Under the pieces are notes generated by a model. The model ran no database searches, was not told the DNA's origin, and worked only from the letters and a program-made list of their open reading frames with translations. From Sandaracinus sp. (lineage in GTDB: Bacteria; Myxococcota_A; Polyangia; Polyangiales; Houyiibacteriaceae), in NCBI GenBank assembly GCA_020633125.1, contig JACKEH010000082.1, positions 1 through 11,988 of the forward strand: a stretch of 11,988 bases of DNA. The letters are read 5' to 3'. The translations under genes and the position numbers were made by a program. Of the stretch, positions 1 through 6,450 are shown piece by piece; the stretch's first letter is position 1; every line of letters starts with the position of its first letter.

Positions 1-430
1 ATTGGACATCGAGGCTGAATCGCACCGTGATCGGAGATGCGGCGCTTGGCAAGCGTCGAGCGACGGGTCCGGTGACCTGGATCGCAGGGCCGCCGACCCG
101 ACTCGAGGGGTGGGTGATCCGTCGGCCCGGCGGCGAGAAACGAGACCCGCCTCGACGGGCGGTCCGAAACGACGGACTGCCGGCTCTGCCCGTCACGTCG
201 AGTCACCCCACGACGGGGAGGCCAGGACGTCCGGTCGGCCCTCCTCGAAGACGGGAGCCGTCGTTCACGTCGACGACTGGACGGCCTCGGCGCCCGTGCC
301 CGCACCGGCTCCGTTCTTCCGCGAGGTGTTGGGCAGGGCGGAAAGGCTCCGAGCGCCATCCTCGTGAGCCTCGTCCCAACGGTCGGAAGTGAGGGCGGGC
401 GATCGAACCGCAGACTCGACCTCGATCGTG
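1..430. other. Region without a convincing gene
   Basis: Several frames stay open here on both strands, as expected in GC-rich DNA. Their translations are rich in Arg, Pro and Ser without recognisable motifs, and third codon positions are mixed rather than almost all G/C. No ribosome binding site stands out. A plus-strand frame is open from the left edge to a stop at 365-367, and another to a stop at 390-392. Either could be the tail of an upstream gene, but neither shows a domain. I see no strong repeat apart from the hairpin that begins at 431. Confidence 0.5.
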
Positions 431-470
431 GAGCGCGCACGCGGCGTCGGACGCGGCCGCGTGCGCGCTC
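431..470 (-). terminator. Strong GC hairpin just downstream of the 475-1338 lipoprotein gene
   Basis: The left arm GAGCGCGCACGCGGC (431-445) is the exact reverse complement of 456-470, with a 10-base loop (446-455). The stem is 15 bp with no mismatch. It starts four bases after the TGA stop (475-477) of the minus-strand gene, a typical place for a transcription terminator. No T-rich tract follows on the minus strand, so termination may depend on the stem alone or on Rho, or the stem may protect the 3' end of the mRNA. Confidence 0.6.
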
Positions 471-474
471 ACGC

Positions 475-1338
475 TCACAGCTCCGTGCAGCGTGCCGAGT
501 TCCCGTCGCTCAGGCAGACGCAGCTCAGGCGCATGCCGCCCCTTCCCGTCATCGTGAACAGGTTGCCCGGCGTGCAGCTCACGCCCTGCACGGTGTACGT
601 GATCGCTTCGATCTCGGTCGACACCGCGGCAATCGCCGACGAGAGCGCCGCGTTCAAGCGGTTCGCGCAGGCGTTTCCGCCGCCGTACGAGACACACGAG
701 AGGTAGCTACGCGCCTGCGACACGCATGCCGCGCCCCCACGAAACGCCGGGCTCTGACAGGCGTCGACGTAACGCGTGGCGTGAATCTCGTGCAGGGGCG
801 AGATACGAGAGCGGGCGCCGAGCGAGAGCCCGCGGTAGAGCAGATCCAGGAGCGGTCCGGTCGCGTAACCGCCGCGGCCGACGACCGTGGCACGGCCGAC
901 GCGTACGTCGACGCGCGGGGACTCCGCGAGGCGACGCTCGTCGCTGCGGTTTCGAGCGCGAATCACGAGCGCGACCGAGCCCGCGACGACGACGGCTCCG
1001 ACGACGACGACGGCGATGCAGACGCCACTCGCGACGCAGGCCGTGCCGCCCGTCGCCGCCACGGCCGAGCTCCCGGCCGTGCTCGTGGTGACGTACACCG
1101 CGGCGGCTTCGGTGACTCCGACGAGCTGGAAGTCGTCTCCGTTCAGGCTCGCATCGCTTTCCACGTGGACTCCGGCGTCCGTCGTGTGCTCGTCGGGGCT
1201 CGTCGCCACGTGATCACCGGCCGGAGAGGTCTGGCATCCGAGCAACGTCAGGAGCGTGCAGGCCACACACGTCCACGAACGCGGTGACGCATCCCGCGTC
1301 GCCTGCCAGATCGCTTCGCTTCGATTCCTTCGATTCAT
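475..1338 (-). CDS. Predicted lipoprotein with a Val-rich transmembrane segment and Cys-rich C-terminal half (unknown function)
   Basis: The protein has 287 residues. The ATG at 1336-1338 is preceded on the minus strand by GGAGAAG at good spacing, which decides the start. A basic N-terminal stretch of about 23 residues leads to a short hydrophobic segment ending in the lipobox LLGC (Cys35). The mature part begins with an Asp/Thr/Ser-rich linker. A second hydrophobic segment rich in Val, about residues 106-127 (IAVVVVGAVVVAGSVALVI), is followed by RARNR, a positive flank typical of a membrane span. The C-terminal half holds spaced cysteines (194, 205, 215, 224, 255, 273, 275, 284) that probably form disulfides. 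I recognise no family. The n-region is long for a lipoprotein signal; no in-frame start closer to the hydrophobic core would leave a workable signal. A membrane span after a lipobox is unusual, so either prediction could be wrong. The gene is divergent from the SLH-Kazal gene and ends just before a strong hairpin. Confidence 0.75.
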   Translation of the reverse strand: MNRRNRSEAIWQATRDASPRSWTCVACTLLTLLGCQTSPAGDHVATSPDEHTTDAGVHVESDASLNGDDFQLVGVTEAAAVYVTTSTAGSSAVAATGGTACVASGVCIAVVVVGAVVVAGSVALVIRARNRSDERRLAESPRVDVRVGRATVVGRGGYATGPLLDLLYRGLSLGARSRISPLHEIHATRYVDACQSPAFRGGAACVSQARSYLSCVSYGGGNACANRLNAALSSAIAAVSTEIEAITYTVQGVSCTPGNLFTMTGRGGMRLSCVCLSDGNSARCTEL

Positions 1339-1593
1339 CGTTCTTCTCCATCGGGCGCCTTGCTGCGACGTCCGACGCTCACCTAGCGCTCACCTCCTAT
1401 GGCTCCGCTCAACTCGCTGGAGTCCGAGTGCCCCGCCTTCGTGGTGTCGGCAAACCTCGCTCGCATCGTGCCGACTTGAGTCGCGCATGAGGACACGTGG
1501 GCCATGTGCCGCTCGCGGTCACGTGCGGCTTCCCGCATCCATCAACCCACGCACCGCCCGTGGCCGCGCTCTTCGACACGGAAAGCGATTGCG
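1339..1593. promoter_or_regulatory. Divergent intergenic region between two lipoprotein genes
   Basis: The 255 bases between the divergent starts at 1338 and 1594 must hold the promoters of both genes unless transcription enters from elsewhere. I cannot assign -35/-10 boxes with confidence. Visible elements are a near-perfect dyad at 1494-1508, a smaller dyad CGACT-TG-AGTCG at 1472-1483, and on the minus strand two copies of AGGTGAGCG 11 bases apart (around 1378-1397). The minus-strand 11-mer AGGAGGTGAGC at 1388-1398 also occurs on the plus strand at 11781-11791. Confidence 0.4.
1494..1508. repeat. Dyad CACGTGG-G-CCATGTG, candidate operator
   Basis: The 15 bases read CACGTGGGCCATGTG. Six of the seven symmetric positions around the central G are complementary; the one exception is a G/T pair. 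It lies 86 bases upstream of the ATG of the SLH-Kazal gene, where a regulator could bind. Such short dyads arise by chance in GC-rich DNA, so this is only a candidate. Confidence 0.3.
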
Positions 1594-2754
1594 ATGAAAC
1601 ATCGACTTCTTCTGCTTCTTCTCGTCCTCACCGGATGCGCGAGCGAAGCCTCGCTCTCTCTCGAATCCGACGCCGCCGTCGCAACGCGCGTCGATGCGGA
1701 AGTGGGTGAGCTCGAACAGCCCGCCACGTTCGCAGCGACCACCCTGCCGGCCGACGTCGTCGGTCATCCCGCCGAGGCCGAGATTCGAGCGCTGCTCGAG
1801 CGCGGCGCGGTCCGCGGCTACCCCGACGGCCGCTTTCGTCCCGAAGGCCCGGCGACTCGCGCCGAGCTCGCCGCCATGCTCGCCGCGTTCGTCCCCGCGG
1901 TGGAGCCGGCACGCTGTGCGCCGGGCTGCACGTTCTCCGACGTGCCCGAGCGGCACTACGCCTACCGTGCCATTGCCGCCGCGCAGCAGGCCGGATTTCT
2001 CCGCGGCTACCCCGACGGGCGTTTTCGGCCGAGCGCGCGTTTGACGCGCACGGAGGCCTTGGTCGCGCTGACCCACGGCTTCGAGGTCCCGACCAACGCG
2101 GCGGGGTCGTCGACACGCTTCGTCGATCGCGGCGAGACTCCGAGCTGGGCCACGTCCACCGTGTCCCGCGCGATCGACGCTGGTCTGGTGTCGAACCGTG
2201 CGCTGCTCGAGCACGGCGGTGGCGTCGACCGACTCCGACCGAACGCCGAGATCACGCGGGCCGAGCTCGCCTCGTTTCTGTTTCGCGCGTGGCGCGTGGC
2301 GGAGACCGGCGAGGGCTCGATCTGTGGCGTCTCGCCCTTCGCCGGGCGCTGCTCGGCCGACCTCTTCTGCGAGCGACCGAACGGTCGGTGCGACGCGGTG
2401 CTCGGAGAGTGCGCCGCGCGGCCCGACGTGTGCCCCAAGAACCTGGCACCGGTGTGCGGTTGCGACGGCCGCACGTACTCGAACGAATGCCATGCCAGAG
2501 CGTCGGGAACGAGCGTCGCGAGCTCCGGACCGTGCGGCCCTCCGACGACCGGCTGTACCTCGAACGCGCAGTGTGGGGCACGTGAGCTCTGCGACTTCCC
2601 CTCCACCTGCGGCGGCGCGGGCACCTGTCAGACGCGCCCCGACGTCTGCTCGCGTGAGGTGCGACCGGTGTGTGGGTGCGACGGGCGCACGTACTCGAAC
2701 GAGTGCAACGCGCGGGCGGCCGGCACGGACGTCGCGCGGGTCGGACGCTGCTGA
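1594..2754 (+). CDS. SLH-Kazal lipoprotein, candidate surface-anchored serine protease inhibitor
   Basis: The protein has 386 residues. The ATG at 1594 follows GGAAAG (1580-1585) and opens directly into a lipoprotein signal (basic start, poly-Leu core, lipobox LTGC, Cys15). The longer in-frame reading from 1504 would bury that signal and was rejected. Three SLH repeats follow: about 56-103 (GYPDGRFRP, TRAEL), 112-163 (GYPDGRFRP, TRTEA) and a degenerate one at 174-233 (RPNAEITRAEL). A Cys-rich linker (244-277) leads to two Kazal domains sharing PVCGCDGRTYSNEC, about 273-314 and 345-386; the second ends the protein. Aligned to ovomucoid-type Kazal loops (Cys-x7-Cys), the reactive-site P1 residues are Lys282 and Arg354, which fits inhibition of trypsin-like enzymes. 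SLH domains bind cell-surface polymers, so the protein is probably held outside the cell by lipid and by SLH contacts. It lies just upstream of a trypsin-fold SLH protease, with a terminator between, so the two are neighbours but probably not one transcript. The target protease is unknown. Confidence 0.88.
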   Translation: MKHRLLLLLLVLTGCASEASLSLESDAAVATRVDAEVGELEQPATFAATTLPADVVGHPAEAEIRALLERGAVRGYPDGRFRPEGPATRAELAAMLAAFVPAVEPARCAPGCTFSDVPERHYAYRAIAAAQQAGFLRGYPDGRFRPSARLTRTEALVALTHGFEVPTNAAGSSTRFVDRGETPSWATSTVSRAIDAGLVSNRALLEHGGGVDRLRPNAEITRAELASFLFRAWRVAETGEGSICGVSPFAGRCSADLFCERPNGRCDAVLGECAARPDVCPKNLAPVCGCDGRTYSNECHARASGTSVASSGPCGPPTTGCTSNAQCGARELCDFPSTCGGAGTCQTRPDVCSREVRPVCGCDGRTYSNECNARAAGTDVARVGRC

Positions 2755-2785
2755 ACGGGGTCGATCGATTCGGCTCGTCGGGGGG

Positions 2786-2818
2786 GCGCTGGTGGGAGCA
2801 CCGGCGCTTTCCTCTTTC
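2786..2818 (+). terminator. Rho-independent terminator after the SLH-Kazal gene
   Basis: GCGCTGGTG (2786-2794) pairs with CACCGGCGC (2799-2807) over nine positions with one T/G wobble, around a GGAG loop. TTTCCTCTTTC follows directly. The stem begins 31 bases after the TGA at 2752-2754. Shape, T-rich tail and position all fit an intrinsic terminator, suggesting that the inhibitor and the downstream protease are transcribed separately. Confidence 0.7.
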
Positions 2819-2928
2819 GAAACGGCACCTCGGGCCTGGGGACATCCCACCCCTCGACGCTTTAGTCGCAGCCCACACCTCGCCTGCCAAGACGCGTCTA
2901 CCGCTCGGCGAGGAAGCCACGAGTGGGT

Positions 2929-2971
2929 CGTGGCACCGCTCGGCGTGACACCGCTCGGGCGTGGCACCGCC
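2929..2971. repeat. Three tandem copies of a 15-16-bp element upstream of the protease gene
   Basis: The copies are CGTGGCACCGCTCGG (2929-2943), CGTGACACCGCTCGGG (2944-2959) and a shortened CGTGGCACCGCC (2960-2971). A partial match, ACCGCTCGGCG, lies further upstream at 2900-2910. They sit about 50-90 bases before the ATG at 3021, where a promoter or operator is expected. The GGCAC core recalls a sigma-54 -24 element, but no GC lies at the required -12 spacing, so I do not call a sigma-54 promoter. Confidence 0.5.
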
Positions 2972-3020
2972 CTCACGTGGTGCGCCCCGAGCGGCCCGAT
3001 CACCCCGAAGGAATCGAACG

Positions 3021-5042
3021 ATGAAACGAAGCAACTTGCTGATCGCGGCGCTCGTGGGCCTCACGTCGGCCTGTGCCGCCGATCTCGGTGGCAGTGGTAC
3101 GGACACGCCGGGCGCGACGCTCGAGGAGCTGGTCGGAGGTCGCACCACGTCGGAGCGCCCCGAGGTGGGTCGCCTCTTCGGGCGAACGCTGCAGCTCTGC
3201 ACGGCCACGTTGGTGGCTCCGTCGGGCGACACGTCGCGGCCCTCGCGTTTCGTGCTCACGGCCGCGCATTGCGTCGGCTTCGTGAACGGCCAGGAACCGC
3301 AGCTCAATCGCGGCCTCCGGTTCGTGGTCGGAGGACGTCAGTTCGACGTCGTGCGTCAACGGGTCTGGTTGGCCACGGCGAATCTTCCCGTCATCGACTC
3401 GTACCCGGAGCACCTCCGCGACGTGGCCCTCCTGGAGCTCGCGGAAGACGTGCCGCTCAGCCTGGCGCGCCCCGCGACGATCGGAACCACGCGGCCACGC
3501 TTGGACGAGCCGGTCCAGGTCTTCGGCTTCGGTTGCACGACGCGATGTGGCGGCAACGGCGCCGACCCCGAGAAGCGCGTGGGCCAGATCGCGTACGGGC
3601 GGCCCAGCGCACGTCTGTGTCCCGGCGACTCCGGGGGGCCGTTGATGACGACCTCGGGTGCGGTGATCGGCGTGAACAGCGCCTACGGCACGGACATCCA
3701 GAACGACGTGTGGGGCGACGTCGTGGGGTACTCGTCCGAGATCGTCGCTCAGGTCTTGGCGTGGCGGGCGAGCCCGTGGTTCTCCGAGCCCGCGACGCCC
3801 GTCCGCGAGTTGTCCTCCTGCTCCGAGTGCGCGAACGCGGGTGGCTTCTGGTGTGGTCGTCGCAATCGTTGTTACGACTTCCTGGTCCTCGCCGAGCAGC
3901 AGTGCGGGACGACGCCGATTCAGCGCTACGAAGAGGACTGCGCGTCGCCACCGGTGGACGACGGCTTCGTCGCCACGCATTGCACGTCCGCATCCGATTG
4001 TCGGGCGTGCCTCTCCCGCTACCAATGCGCGTGGACCGATGCCGGATGTCTCGACGCCCCGGGCGGCGTGTTGCCTGCTGGCGTTCGGTCGCGGGTCGCG
4101 GGGACCAATCCGACGTGTTGTCCCGGGCCCGTGTGCGACGGCGACGGCGTCTGCGAGCGCGTGCAAGGCGAGACCCGCGAGAACTGCGCGAGCGATTGCC
4201 GTGCGACGGCCGTCTGCGACCAAGACGGTGCGTGTGAAGCGGGCGAGAGCTCGACGGAGTGTCGGACCGACTGCGCGATTGCGCCGAGCTGCGACAACGA
4301 CGGGGTCTGCGAGCTCTCGGACGGAGAGTGGTGCGACACCTGCCCCACCGATTGTGTGTGCAACGGCGGATCCTGCGACGCCGACGGTGTCTGCGAGCCC
4401 GCCGCGGGGGAGACGGCGCGCACGTGCGCCGCGGACTGCCCCGCCCGTGGCGGCTCCTCGGGCGGAAGCTCCGGAGGAACGAGCTCGTTTGCCGACCTCG
4501 CGGCACATCCGGCACGCGTGGAGATCGAGTCGTTGGCGGGTGCGGGCATCCTCGCCGGCTTCCCGGATGGGACGTTCCGTCCCGATCGCACGCTGACGCG
4601 CGCCGAGTTCGCGGCGATGATCGCGAAGGCCTTCCTTGCCGATCGCGTCATCGTCGGCAACGCCGGCTTCGTCGACGTCGACGTCGACGATTGGTTCCAC
4701 GACGCCGTCGCGCGCTGCGTCGCGGGCGGGTTCATCTCGGGCTTCCCGGACGGCACGTTTCGTCCGAACGCGCCCTTGCGTCGGATGGAGGCGCTCGCGG
4801 CCCTCGACGCGGGGCTCGGATTGTCCGGGGGAGATTTCGCGCAAGTGCGCGCGCGCTTCCGCGACGCCGACACGCTTCCGACCTGGGCTCGCGCGGCGGT
4901 CGCCGACGCGTTCGGAGCAGGCTTGCTCGACAACGAGGCGTTGTTGGAGCGCGCGTCGGGGCGGCCGCTCCGGATTCGCGGCACGGACGCCACGACGCGC
5001 GCCGAGTTGGCGTCGTTCGTCTTCCGCGCCCGCAGCCGTTGA
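3021..5042 (+). CDS. Trypsin-fold (S1) serine protease with PSI-like, Cys-rich and C-terminal SLH modules; predicted lipoprotein
   Basis: The protein has 673 residues. The ATG at 3021 follows GAAGGAA and begins a signal peptide with a lipobox-like TSAC (Cys18); a longer in-frame reading from 2961 was rejected. The S1 protease domain spans about 37-250. LVGG (37-40) matches the mature N terminus of trypsins (IVGG). The catalytic triad is His83 (TAAHC), Asp134 (DVALLEL) and Ser204 (GDSGGP); Cys60/Cys84 match the conserved 42-58 disulfide. Counting back from Ser204, the residue at the base of the S1 pocket (189 in chymotrypsin numbering) is Arg198, not the Asp of trypsin, so cleavage after Lys/Arg is unlikely. 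Two PSI-like Cys clusters follow (about 267-284 and 321-343), then four repeats of CDxDGxCE...C..DC (about 372-473). A Gly/Ser linker (477-489) leads to three SLH repeats: about 490-538, 550-598 and a degenerate one at 612-672. The likely role is an active, surface-held protease; its substrate is unknown. Confidence 0.9.
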   Translation: MKRSNLLIAALVGLTSACAADLGGSGTDTPGATLEELVGGRTTSERPEVGRLFGRTLQLCTATLVAPSGDTSRPSRFVLTAAHCVGFVNGQEPQLNRGLRFVVGGRQFDVVRQRVWLATANLPVIDSYPEHLRDVALLELAEDVPLSLARPATIGTTRPRLDEPVQVFGFGCTTRCGGNGADPEKRVGQIAYGRPSARLCPGDSGGPLMTTSGAVIGVNSAYGTDIQNDVWGDVVGYSSEIVAQVLAWRASPWFSEPATPVRELSSCSECANAGGFWCGRRNRCYDFLVLAEQQCGTTPIQRYEEDCASPPVDDGFVATHCTSASDCRACLSRYQCAWTDAGCLDAPGGVLPAGVRSRVAGTNPTCCPGPVCDGDGVCERVQGETRENCASDCRATAVCDQDGACEAGESSTECRTDCAIAPSCDNDGVCELSDGEWCDTCPTDCVCNGGSCDADGVCEPAAGETARTCAADCPARGGSSGGSSGGTSSFADLAAHPARVEIESLAGAGILAGFPDGTFRPDRTLTRAEFAAMIAKAFLADRVIVGNAGFVDVDVDDWFHDAVARCVAGGFISGFPDGTFRPNAPLRRMEALAALDAGLGLSGGDFAQVRARFRDADTLPTWARAAVADAFGAGLLDNEALLERASGRPLRIRGTDATTRAELASFVFRARSR

Positions 5043-5046
5043 CGCG

Positions 5047-5120
5047 CGACGCGCCGAACGTGAGCGGCGTCGTCTCGCCGCGGACACACGACGTGCCGAA
5101 CGTGAGCGGCGTCGCCTCGC
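5047..5120. repeat. Two direct copies of a 32-bp element downstream of the protease gene
   Basis: The copies lie at 5047-5078 and 5089-5120, with a period of 42 bases. They differ at two positions and share a 20-base identical core, GCCGAACGTGAGCGGCGTCG (5053-5072 and 5095-5114). The first starts five bases after the protease stop codon. Only the second has a matching inverted arm downstream and so can form a hairpin. The repeat may come from duplication of part of the terminator, or it may be a paired binding site for the next gene. Confidence 0.6.
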
Positions 5121-5132
5121 TGCTCACGTTCG
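5097..5132 (+). terminator. Hairpin terminator candidate after the protease gene
   Basis: CGAACGTGAGC (5097-5107) is the exact reverse complement of GCTCACGTTCG (5122-5132), giving an 11-bp stem with a 14-base loop. It lies 55 bases after the protease stop. The bases after the stem (TTCCGCTTG) are only modestly T-rich, so this is a weaker intrinsic terminator than the one at 2786. A second small stem, GGCCG-ACGTG-CGGCC (5176-5190), follows. Confidence 0.5.
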
Positions 5133-5264
5133 TTCCGCTTGCACGGGGCGCCTTCGAAGATCGACTCCACGAACCGGCCGACGTGCGGCCTTCGCGAGTC
5201 CCGAGGTCCATCGACGCCAGCACGTTTGGGAAGCGTGTGACAGGGACGATGCCAAGTCCTGGCG

Positions 5265-6305
5265 ATGCGCCGTATCCTCGGACTCTGCCTCCACGTCGCG
5301 TCCTGCCTGACGGCGTGCTCCACTTCGCCACCGAGCACGGACGAAGCACTCGCATCGGACGCCTCGGTCACCCAGGCCACCGAGCCTCTCACCACGGGTG
5401 ATCGACGCCTCGAAATTCGGTTCGCCGCGTACATCCCCTGTGAAGCGGTCGCGGTGCCCATCGGCTTTTTCCGTGACTTCCCATTTCTCGGTGGGGACGG
5501 TCGTGGGCCGAACCATGCACTCATCCCGACACGCAGTCGGGCGGCCATGACCCTGACCCTCGATCCCGATCGAGGTGTCATCACGGGCACGGATCATCAC
5601 GAGATCGTCTCACGTGGCTACTCTCCGTCCGCGGTGCGGACCACCCGCGGGAGCCCTTGCGCCACCGTCGTCGGACCCCCGTCCGCGACGGTACGGGCGG
5701 AGCCCATCGCCGCACAGATGGCGAGCATGCGTCACGAACGCCGCACACGAGGCGACGCACGAGACGCGGACACCGTCACCCTCCGAATCGGGAACCGAAA
5801 CCCGATCACGTTCGGAGCCCCTGCCCTCGAGCTCTTCGTCACGGTGACCGTCCGTTACGCGGAACGCGCGGGTCGTCTCGTCCCTCGAGACATCGGCTGG
5901 GCGGGGGCTCACGAGGGGTTTCCGGCCGTCGAGCTCTACGTCGACGGCGAGCGGCTCTACCACTACGACCCGCGCTTGGTCGGAGCATCGGCCTCGGAGC
6001 TCGTGGGAGATCCCGACCATCCATTCGAGGGCGCCATGGTCGTGGACGAGCTGGGCGCATGCGCCTCGATTCATTCGTGTCTACGTGCCGGTGGCTCGTT
6101 CGGCGTCGGCGACGTGTACGAGGGAGTCGCGCAGCGTTGCCTTCTCGACCGGGGCGCCCCCGAGGCCTTCGAAACCTGTGTTCGTGGCGGAGGCGGGTTC
6201 GCGTGCTTCGAGCGCTTCACGGGTTGCGACGCACCGGATGGCGCGAGCCTGGATCAGAAGGCGTGTGTGGTGGCACGTGGCGGGTCGAGTTGCTTCGCTC
6301 GTTGA
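5265..6305 (+). CDS. Predicted lipoprotein, DUF3238-like centre with Cys-rich C-terminal tail
   Basis: The protein has 346 residues. The N terminus MRRILGLCLHVASCLTAC is a lipoprotein signal with lipobox LTAC (Cys18), and this decides the start although no good ribosome binding site lies before the ATG. A Ser/Thr/Asp-rich linker follows to about residue 45. The central part (about 48-240) has features I associate with DUF3238 proteins: FLGGDGRG (74-81) with a nearby SR pair (91-92), and GFPAVELYVDGERLYHYDP (218-236). That match is from memory and tentative; the family has no assigned reaction. From about 255 the protein has at least nine cysteines in patterns such as CVRGGGGFACF and CVVARGGSSCF, probably a disulfide-bonded domain. 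Similar Cys/Gly-Gly spacing occurs in the 475-1338 lipoprotein. The protein should be exported and lipid-anchored. It lies 222 bases after the protease, past a candidate terminator, so it probably has its own promoter. Confidence 0.8.
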   Translation: MRRILGLCLHVASCLTACSTSPPSTDEALASDASVTQATEPLTTGDRRLEIRFAAYIPCEAVAVPIGFFRDFPFLGGDGRGPNHALIPTRSRAAMTLTLDPDRGVITGTDHHEIVSRGYSPSAVRTTRGSPCATVVGPPSATVRAEPIAAQMASMRHERRTRGDARDADTVTLRIGNRNPITFGAPALELFVTVTVRYAERAGRLVPRDIGWAGAHEGFPAVELYVDGERLYHYDPRLVGASASELVGDPDHPFEGAMVVDELGACASIHSCLRAGGSFGVGDVYEGVAQRCLLDRGAPEAFETCVRGGGGFACFERFTGCDAPDGASLDQKACVVARGGSSCFAR

Positions 6306-6373
6306 CGGGAGCACGTCCCGAGACCTCGACCCGTGCGGGTGGCGTGGCTCGCGCCGCCGTGCGCTCGAGGCGG

Positions 6374-6393
6374 CGGTCCGACGAGGAGGACCG
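6374..6393 (+). terminator. Weak hairpin between the 5265-6305 lipoprotein gene and the FHA gene
   Basis: CGGTCC (6374-6379) pairs with GGACCG (6388-6393) across an eight-base loop. It is followed by TCGTCCCCACCCTTCG, which is pyrimidine-rich but not a T tract. It sits 68 bases after the lipoprotein stop and 57 bases before the FHA ATG. It could end the upstream transcript or lie in the FHA leader. No other strong element is visible in the 145-base gap. Confidence 0.25.
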
Positions 6394-6450
6394 TCGTCCC
6401 CACCCTTCGTTTAGAGGCGGTTGCGCGCGTCGAAGGCAGATTGGTCGATC

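Noticed and set aside
364..1287. Plus-strand open frame opposite the 475-1338 lipoprotein
   Set aside because: Arg/Asp-rich without motifs. The minus-strand reading has a ribosome binding site, lipobox, membrane span and following hairpin.
2931..2945. Sigma-54 promoter (TGGCAC with -12 GC) in the repeats before the protease
   Set aside because: The GC falls one base off the required spacing and TTGC is absent.
2198..4237. Long plus-strand open frame of 679 codons overlapping both the Kazal and protease genes
   Set aside because: It is in a different frame from two genes with clear domains, is Arg-rich and has no motif. It is a typical shadow in GC-rich DNA.
3000..5087. Minus-strand open frame of 695 codons opposite the protease gene
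   Set aside because: It mirrors the whole protease gene. The composition is Arg/Ala-rich without domains, while the opposite strand has the catalytic triad and SLH motifs.
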